64,000 nucleotides of DNA from Anaeramoeba ignava (Eukaryota > Metamonada > Anaeramoebidae), in contig JAPDFW010000095.1 of assembly GCA_028826165.1 (NCBI GenBank), positions 95,001 to 159,000 on the forward strand, in the 5' to 3' direction. The notes under the pieces are model-generated. The model was not told the DNA's origin and did not search any database. It was given only the letters and a program-made list of their open reading frames with translations. Position numbers and translations under genes: made by a program. Shown here piece by piece: positions 56,301 to 64,000 of the stretch (positions within the stretch are counted from its first letter, which is position 1; each line of letters starts with the position of its first letter).

Positions 56301-59300
56301 CACATCAAAATATTCTTGATATTCTCCAAAACAAATGCTTATTTCAAGAAGAAACAATAATAAACATCCTCAAAATGCCCTTTTGGAGTTTGTTCGTTCC
56401 TGATTCTGAAGAATATGATTTAAATAATAATTTTGTAAAATGTGATGATAATTCAGAATTTATTGATAATTTAAAATTGATTTATAAAGATTTCCAAAAA
56501 GAATCTCTTATTTCTTCAAATGATTCAATTTCTCTTGTTGAAAAACTAGTAATACGCTCATTATCAACAAACCAAACTCATCCACTTATTATAACTTGCA
56601 ATTCAACATTAATTAGCTTACTTATGAGTTCATCTCTTTTTTATAACCATTTAAATCAAAATTTATTTCCTTTTAATAATAATCTCGAATTTATTCAAAA
56701 AGAAAATTTTTTCGTTTCTGATCTTTTTTGGAAAAGTATTACTTTATTGTTTATATTTTCTTGCTTTAATACTCAATCTCTTGGCAAAAGAACTTTGGAA
56801 CTCTTTTTATTCTTGTTAAGAATCTAATGGAATTTATTATGATCAATGAATCATCATCACTTATTGATAACCAAATCCAAAACAAATCTTCAAATCAACA
56901 ACTTACAAATTTTGAAAAAACTAAAATTAATCAATTAATTACTACATACCAATTCCCAAAATCACTTACAGAAAATTTAATGATTTTTGATATTTCACAA
57001 AAAAATCAAATTACCAAAAATATTCCTGAAAACATTTTGCAAAATTGTGCTCTTTATGATTCAAAATTTAATCTTGCTAAAAAAATTGCTTCTTTTCAAT
57101 CTCATCAATTTGTATTGGATTTAATTACTCAAAAAGAAAACCAAATTTTCCAAAATCCAAGTTGGTTATTAAGAATAATCCGAAATGATATCCAATTACT
57201 TCAAGTCATTTCAATAAAATTTCTTTGTGATTTGGTTTTCTTCCAAATAAAATCTCTTGTTGGTGATGAAAATAGAAATTCCCGAAAAATACAAAAAATT
57301 GATTTATTTAATGATATTTTATCAATAAATAATAAAACAAAAACTGATGAGAAAAATAACAGTAATATGAAAATAGAAAATTTAAATACAAAAGAAATTG
57401 AAATGGAATTGGATAATGAAGACAAATCAACATTAACAAAAGGATCAAAATATTAAATTAACAAGAGATATTTTATTGGAATTAACAAATAGAATTCAAG
57501 ATGATTCATTAAATTGCAAAAAGAATTTCATAAATATTATTGATTACTTATCAATCCATTTATGTTCTCGAAATTCACACAAAAGAGCTTTATGGAGAAG
57601 ATTTTTAAGAACATTATTATTAAATTATCAAAATAAAACATGTTTCGATTATTCCAATGATTGCTTGACTTTCGAAACAGTTTCCGCAATTTGTGATTCA
57701 ATTTTCTATCAAAATATTCAAGATGATTTCCACAATTTCATTAAAAAAATATTGTTATTTGAAACTGATTCTTGTTCTTTAATCGGATATATCACATTTC
57801 TTCACCAAAATTCTGCAAAAGATTTGGATAAATTTTTAACTAATTTCATTTCAAAAAGAGAATTGGTTTTATCATATTTACTTCATGAACCTCAAATATG
57901 CGACATTTTTATCCAAAATATTCATTCAAATGATAAAAAATCTCTTGTTACTCTTTTAGCATTATATGTGAAATCAAGACAAAATGATGAAAATTTGATT
58001 AAAAAACTATCAAAACTTATCCTTCATAAAGAAAAGAAGAGAAAAATAAACTAAAAATCAAAGAGGAATATTTATTGTTATTGATCTCATCAAATTCCCC
58101 CAAAATGATTGATTTTTCCTTCCAATTTTTATCTCCAGATTCAATTCCAAAATTATTTAATTTATATGGATTATCAAAAGAATCAATTCATTCAATTATA
58201 AAATTTACCCAAAAAAATTCACAAATTTTTGATAATTTAGAATCAAATCAATTGAATATGATCATTTTAAAACTTAATTTATGGAAAAAAATGGGATTTA
58301 TAAAAAAAGAAAATGAGTTATTAAATTCTTTTAATTAAAAACAAAAACAAAAACCAAAACAAAAATTAAACAAAAGAGAACCTTAATTTCTAATCAATCC
58401 AAAATCCAAAATATCAAAATCCAAAATGAACAATTTGATTTGAATATCTTTTTAAATTTAAAAACAAAACAAGATGATTTAATTACATCAATAACAAATA
58501 TAAATATCAACAGCGAATTTATTGAACAATTTTCAAAATTGCTTAAAAATCAAATCTTCTTAAATAATTTTCTTGAAAATTCTCTATATTCACTTCCTCT
58601 ACTTTCAAGATTATTCTCTTTTAGTTTAGAAAACCAAGATTATTCTCAAATGATCCTAGAAATTTTCAAATCAATTCAATCAAGTATAAATAATTATATT
58701 ATTGGCACAAAATCAAATCAAAATTTAATAAATACATATCAATTAGTAATTTCAAGTTATATCAATAATATTTCCCAAAAATACCCAAAAAATGCAAAAA
58801 AAACAAAAACCACAAAATCAAGAAAATTGGAATTGTCTGCAAACAAAGGAATAAAACTATTAGCTGATAATCCATCCCATTTCGAAAAATTTCTTCTTAA
58901 ATTAACACAAGAAGAGAAATTAACAGAAATTCAAATTCAACAAATTATCTTATCAATATTCCATCAAAATATGAAAAACGAACAAAATTTAACACCTAAA
59001 TTACAGAAGGATTACTCAAAATTCCCTAAAGGAATTCTGTTTGATTATTACGAGCTTTTCCAAAGATCAGGAATATATCCAACTTTAGAACAAATGAAGG
59101 ATTTACTTTCATTTGAAAATCCCCAAATTTATTACTTAATCACTTTTATTGTTTCCAATTCAGATCTTAATTTCCTTCAAAAATTACTCATTTTTTTATT
59201 GAACGAAAACCCCAAAATCTCTCAAATACAAGCAAAAAACCTTTTAGATATTGTTCATCTCATGATTCGCAAATTCAAAAGTATTGGGAATGAATATTTT

Positions 59301-60701
59301 GAAAGCAAAATTGATCCGCAAAATATAATTTCACTTACAAATTGGATTTTATATGAATCAGAATCAACATCACAACAAAAAATTCAGGACAATAGAATCC
59401 AATTATTACTTTCAGCAAGTGAAAGCCAATCAATTTTCATACCAGTAATTTATAGTCTTATCAACAGAAATCAATCCAATTTTACAAAAAAAAAGAAAAT
59501 GAAGGAAAAGCAAATTATAGAAGAAAAAACAACAATTAACCCAACAAAACAACTATTACTTCGTCTTTATTTTGAATATCCAGAAAGATTCATTGCCTTT
59601 CAAACCAAAAATCAATTGTTTAATTCAGTAAATTATTTGCCATTTGCAACTCAAATATCATCATCAGGATTAGATGAATCGCTATATAAATACCTAAGAT
59701 GCTTGACATCAATAAGCCAATCAAACAAAGGATACACCAAATTATGCTATTTAGCTCTTAATCATCCTCTTATAGTTTACAGATTTATCCCAAATTTTTT
59801 CTCACTTATTGAAGGCAAAATTTATATTGAATTCCCAGGCTTTTTGGATCAAAATTACCACAGATTATTTAGCTATATTGTGGGAATACTGCTTTTGTTG
59901 AAGCCTTTTGTTTTCCATCACGAAAAAACTGAATTTATTGTTGAAATGTTTCTTGAATTTATTAAATCAACAAAACTGAAAGAGAAAAAATTGATTTCTT
60001 TATTTTCCAAAATTATCACCTTTTTATGCTATTGTGGACTCGCAAAAAAACGTTATCGAAAGAAAATTCAGAGCTATTCACGATACATAACCAGATTCCA
60101 CGAAAAATATTTTGAACTCAAAAAGGTTCAACTTCTTTTGGATATAATTTCCAAAAAATCATCAAATCAAATCAATGAAGACGATTTCAGATCATTCCAA
60201 TCAGAAGAATCATTTGAACAATTTAAATCACGATTAGATCCAAATTCAAACACTTATGAACAAATTGAAGATGCTTTGAAAGAGCTTGATGCAGGAACAA
60301 TTCAACTCCCAAATATTCTTGAGTTATTTATTCAAGAATTGCTTTTTTTGACTCAAATCCAAAATCAAAATGTTCCAATGCTTTCTTACAAATTAATCAA
60401 AAGATGTCTTATTGTTTCCCCAAAATATTCTACTTGTTCTTTGGTTATGCGCTCAAGTTTGCAAAGGTTATCCAATTCTTCAAAATTAATTCGTCAAAAT
60501 TCTTTGCAATTTATTCCTCAATTAATTTTATTTTGTCCAAATGATTTGTTTTCTTTATTGTTTAATCGCTTATTTAATTTGAAAAACGAATCCACAGAAG
60601 TTATTAAAGAAATTTTATTTGGAGAAATATTTGAAGATCAGAAAGAAAAAGAGAAACAACAACAACAAGAAATTATTCCTTTTATTCCAGAATTTAAATA
60701 A
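53325..60701 (+). CDS. INTS1: Integrator complex subunit 1, with four single-base frame breaks
   Basis: Exons 53325-53681, 54941-55040 and 55254-60701 are joined by two repeat-filled GT-AG introns. Homology to INTS1 is colinear: ILPLLACQILNRTF and EWPESFVY|AYIEDATNQRKWIDHD near the N-terminus, LMEFIMINESSSLI in the middle, FVLDLITQKENQIF, and a C-terminal ARM-like block ending with IRQNSLQFIPQLILFCPNDL. INTS1 is the large scaffold of Integrator, which cleaves snRNA and nascent transcripts at RNA polymerase II. The frame changes near 56804-56808 (T5, one base short), 57438-57441 (A4, one extra), 58042-58046 (A5, one short) and about 58332-58340 (one short). Correcting these gives 5907 nt, a multiple of three, for about 1968 residues. 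Either the assembly has indel errors or the gene is decaying. Confidence 0.88.
53745..54925. repeat. Intronic ATTTGATTTAAAT / AATTGATTTAAAT repeat in INTS1 intron 1
   Basis: About 90 units of 12-13 bp (TTGATTTAAATA with ATT or TTT variants) fill the 1259-bp intron 53682-54940. Runs of the AATTGATTTAAAT variant (53930-54140, 54440-54540) alternate with runs of the ATTTGATTTAAAT variant. Confidence 0.93.
55045..55243. repeat. Intronic ATATTT hexamer repeat in INTS1 intron 2
   Basis: About 33 perfect ATATTT units start five bases after the donor (GTATTATTATATTT) and end ten bases before the A-rich acceptor AAAAAAAAAAG. The intron is 213 bp in all. Confidence 0.93.
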
Positions 60702-60709
60702 AGAAATAT

Positions 60710-61580
60710 TAAATTAATTTTATTAATATTTAAAACAATATAAAATTATTTCCAATATTTTAATTAATTTATTTCATAATTTAAATCAATAATATTAAAT
60801 AATTTAATTTAAATTAATTTTATTTTATATATTTTATTAATATTTCTTTATTTAAAATAATATAAAATTATTCCCAATATTTTAATAAAATTAATAAAAT
60901 ATTTTAATTAATTTATTTCATAATTTAAATCAATAATATTAAATAATTTAATTTAAATTAATTTTATTTTATATATTTTATTAATATTTCTTTATTTAAA
61001 AAATATAAAATTATTCCCAATATTTTAATAAAATTAATAAAATATTTTAATTAATTTATTTCATAATTTAAATCAATAATATTAAATAATTTAATTTAAA
61101 TTAATTTTATTTTATATATTTTATTATTATTTCTTTATTTAAAATAGTTATAAAATTATTTCAATATTTTAATAAAATTAATAAAATATTTTAATTAATT
61201 TATTTCATAATTTAAATCAATAATATTAAATAATTTAATTTAAATTGTTTTATTTTATATATTTTATTAATATTTCTTTACTTTAAAACAATATAAAATT
61301 ATTCCCAATATTTTAATAAAATTAATAAAATATTTTAATTAAATTTATTTCATAATTTAAATCAATATTATTAAATAATTTAATTTAAATTAATTTTATT
61401 TTATATATTTTATTAATATTTCTTTTACTTAAAATAATATAAAATTATTCCCAATATTTTAATAAAATTAATAAAATATTTTAATTAATTTATTTCAAAA
61501 TTTAAATCAATAATATTAAATAATTTAATTTAAATTAATTTTATTTTATATATTTTATTAATATTTCTTTATTTAAAATA
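60710..61580. repeat. Satellite: six copies of a 144-bp monomer 3' of INTS1
   Basis: The anchor ATTTCATAAT (last copy ATTTCAAAAT) occurs at 60771, 60915, 61058, 61202, 61347 and 61492, spaced 143-145 bp. The first copy lacks a 22-bp segment before the anchor. The monomer sequence is unrelated to the 145-bp satellite at 50.7-53.1 kb although the length is the same. The rest of 60702-61803 is A/T-rich with no gene. Confidence 0.95.
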
Positions 61581-61803
61581 GTTAATTTATCTTTTCAATT
61601 TTTATATTTTTGATTTTTCATTTTTCAATTAATTTTAATAAATATTTTAAAATAATTTTTAAATTAAAATTAAATTTGTTAAATTTAGATTTGTTTCTTA
61701 TTTATTGATTTAAAGAATTTAATTTAATTTATATTTTTAAATTTTTATTTTAAATTTTGAAACAAAAATGACAAAAAATTTAATTTTCTTTATAAATTAG
61801 TTT

Positions 61804-64000
61804 TTAAATGAAATAAATCTCAAGTTCATCAACTTCCCATGAATTATAAGAACCAGCTAAATAACTTTTATTCATTTTTAATTTAATTCCAAAGGTAAAT
61901 TATAAAAATTGAATTTGAATTTTGAAACAAAAATCAGAATTTAACCAAATATCATCTATTAATATTTTTAATAAAGATAAATAATTAATTTTAATAATAA
62001 TTATAATTTAATTTAAAATTAATTTTATTTTAAATTTAAATAATATTATTTATTATATTAATATTTTGAATTATTTATTAATTTAATTTTAATATATAAT
62101 AATAAATATTTATTAAATATAAATATTTACTCCTATATTTTAATAAAGATAAATAATTAATTTTAATAATAATTAATAATAATTTAATTTAAAATTAATT
62201 TTATTTTAAATTAAAATAATAATATTATTTATTATATTAATATTTTGGATTATTTATTAATTTAATTTTAATTATAATAATAAATATTTATTAAATATAA
62301 AATTATTTACCAACTATTTTAATAAAGATAAATAATTAATTTTAATAATAATTAATAATAAATTAATTTAAAATTAATTTTATTTTAAATTTAAATAATA
62401 ATATTATTTATTATATTAATATTTTGGATTATTTATTAATTTAATTTTAATTATAATAATAAATATTTATTAAATATAAATTATTTACTATCTATTTTAA
62501 TAAAGATAAATAATTAATTTTAATAATAATTAATAATAAATTAATTTAAAATTAATTTTATTTTAAATTGAAATAATAATATTATTTATTATATTAATAT
62601 TTTGGATTATTTATTAATTTAATTTTAATTATAATAATAAATATTTATTAAATATAAATTATTTACAACCTATTTTAATAAAGATAAATAATTAATTTTA
62701 ATAATAATTAATAATAATTTAATTTAAAATTAATTTTATTTTAAATTAAAAATAATAATATTATTTATTATATTAATATTTTGGATTATTTATTAATTTA
62801 ATTTTAATTATAATAATAAATATTTATTAAATAATAAATTATTTACAACCTATTTTAATAAAAGATAAATAATTAATTTTAATAATAATTAATAATAAAT
62901 TAATTTAAAATTAATTTTATTTTAAATTAAAATAATAATATTATTTATTATATTACTATTTTGTACTATTTATTAATTTAATTTTAATTATAATAATAAA
63001 TATTTATTAAATATAAATTATTTACCAACTATTTTAATAAAGATAAATAATTAATTTTAATAATAATTAATAATAATTTAATTTAAAATTAATTTTATTT
63101 TAAATTAAAATAATAATATTATTTATTATATTAATATTTTGGATTATTTATTAATTTAATTTTAATTATAATAATAAATATTTATTAATAATAAATATTT
63201 ACTCCCTATTTTAATAAAGATAAATAATTAATTTTAATAATAATTAATAATAAATTAATTTAAAATTAATTTTATTTTAAATTTAAATAATAATATTATT
63301 TATTATATTAATATTTTAGATTATTTATTAATTTAATTTTAATTATAATAATAAATATTTATTAAATATAAATTATTTACAACCTATTTTAATAAAGATA
63401 AATAATTAATTTTAATAATAATTAATAATAATTTAATTTAAAATTAATTTTATTTTAAATTGAAATAATAATATTATTTATTATATTAATATTTTAAATT
63501 ATTTATTAATTTAATTTTAATTATAATAATAAAATATTTATTAAATATAAATTATTTACTTCCAAAAGTTGGACCATCATTTAAATCATATTCAATTGCA
63601 AATTTTTCTTCTCCTTGTTTGAATTGGAAATTTTTCTGGTTTTCTATCTCCTTTATCATTTCTTAATGAAAAAATAAATGCATTTGAATCAATAATATAT
63701 CCCTCACCATCATTTCTATCCTCTTTTCTCCATTTTGATTTATCTTTTGTCCATCCAACTTGAGTAAATCCTCCAAAAATAAAATTATCTTTTGTTTTGA
63801 TAATAACTAATGCTGTTTTATTATCACAAATTGAATGCCAAATTTTAGAATCAAGTCCATCTATTTTTGCTGAATATCCCAATTTCATTTTAGAAAAATC
63901 ATTATCATTTATCCATTCTTGTAATTTCTTAGCATATTCTTCATTTGTAATAATTTTTGAATCTGCAAATTGAGGAAAATTCTTTTTAAATTCCAAATAT
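61804..64000 (-). CDS. TLDc-domain protein, partial at window edge, with frame breaks and an intron array
   Basis: The right-hand exon (63560 to the edge) encodes the first part of a TLDc domain: AKKLQEWINDNDF, ALVIIKTKDNFIFGGFTQVG, then NAFIFSLRND. This matches the BTB-BACK-TLDc protein at 42670-44118. Near 63626-63635 one surplus base shifts the frame; the other frame continues EEKFAIEYDLNDGPTFG to a donor at 63559. After a 1604-bp intron, the left exon (61804-61955) resumes with NDIWLNSD and ends SYLAGSYNSWEVDELEIYFI. Within that exon, frame changes near 61870-61915 are needed to keep the FYNLPLEL homology. The N-terminal domains lie beyond the window. It may be a pseudogene or a gene with indel errors. 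Confidence 0.7.
61956..63559 (-). repeat. Nine-copy tandem array whose ~178-bp monomers each look like a complete intron
   Basis: On the minus strand every monomer starts GTAAATA and ends ATAG. Eight spacers of 2-3 nt separate the copies, at plus positions 62131, 62311, 62489, 62667, 62847, 63026, 63203 and 63381. Read on the minus strand from the donor end they are GTT, GGA, TTG, GTT, GTT, ATA, TTG and GA. The anchor ATAAAGATAA recurs every 172-180 bp. The outer GTAAAT is the splice donor used after the GPTFG codons, and the outer AATAG is the acceptor before NDIWLNSD. So the intron consists of tandem intron-like units. Confidence 0.85.

Noticed and set aside
56800-58345. Programmed ribosomal frameshifting, as in Euplotes, to explain the INTS1 and RCC1-BTB breaks
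   Set aside because: The stops before the breaks (ATC TAA, TAT TAA, AAC TAA, AAT TAA, AAA TAA, GTT TGA) share no slippery motif and the shifts go in both directions, so indel error or decay is simpler.
1-64000. Organellar or viral origin because of extreme A/T content
   Set aside because: Spliceosomal introns and a full set of nuclear-cytosolic eukaryotic proteins (importin, Integrator, NMT, WASH) place the window in a nuclear chromosome.

Overview
The window is 64 kb of nuclear DNA from a very AT-rich unicellular eukaryote. Genes are broken by GT-AG spliceosomal introns, stops are TAA and TGA with no sign of a reassigned code, and the conserved proteins are plainly eukaryotic: importin-5, WASH complex subunit 3, long-form tRNase Z, N-myristoyltransferase, an RNF216-type RBR ligase, TBC1D13-type Rab GAP, PH-RasGAP and Integrator subunit 1. 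Repeated RCC1-BTB and BTB/TLDc genes, a cAMP-receptor-like GPCR and a TCA-type initiator-like motif suggest an amoeboid metamonad such as Anaeramoeba. That assignment is inference.

Layout. 1-5 kb: 3' end of a sorting nexin (+) converging on a six-exon importin-5 gene (-). 5-11.7 kb: a 2055-residue surface protein (-) with beta-helix-like ectodomain, Cys-rich GCC2/GCC3-like repeats and a multi-pass membrane C-terminus. 11.7-23.2 kb: five tandem RCC1-BTB paralogues (-), three with small frame breaks, with a two-exon GPCR (+) lodged among them. 23.5-34 kb: DUF4139-SPRY protein (+), TBC1D13-like Rab GAP (-), WASHC3 (+) and a 148-residue calmodulin-like EF-hand protein (-). 34.3-44.1 kb: tRNase Z (+), RNF216-like ligase (-), NMT (+), BTB-BACK-TLDc protein (-). 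44.6-60.7 kb: PH-RasGAP (+) and INTS1 (+), separated by a 17-copy 145-bp satellite. 60.7-64 kb: a 144-bp satellite and a second TLDc gene (-) running off the right edge.

Most genes are arranged as divergent or convergent pairs. Almost all repeat DNA lies in introns or between genes. Many introns are filled with their own AT-rich tandem repeat, often starting within a few bases of the donor. Related hexamers also expand in frame inside some exons, giving Asn-Glu and Asn-Gln tracts.

Most notable signals: (1) the intron of the last TLDc gene is a nine-copy tandem array in which each ~178-bp monomer itself starts with GTAAAT and ends with TAG, with 2-3 nt variable spacers; (2) a ~380-bp non-repetitive, hairpin-rich island sits in the 3-kb repeat intron of the RasGAP gene, with two mutually exclusive stems; (3) a TTTTTCATTTTT element recurs just upstream of most start codons; (4) single-base frame breaks at short homopolymers occur in several otherwise intact genes and look more like assembly errors than decay. 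Introns were placed by eye; where exon lengths summed to a multiple of three this is stated.
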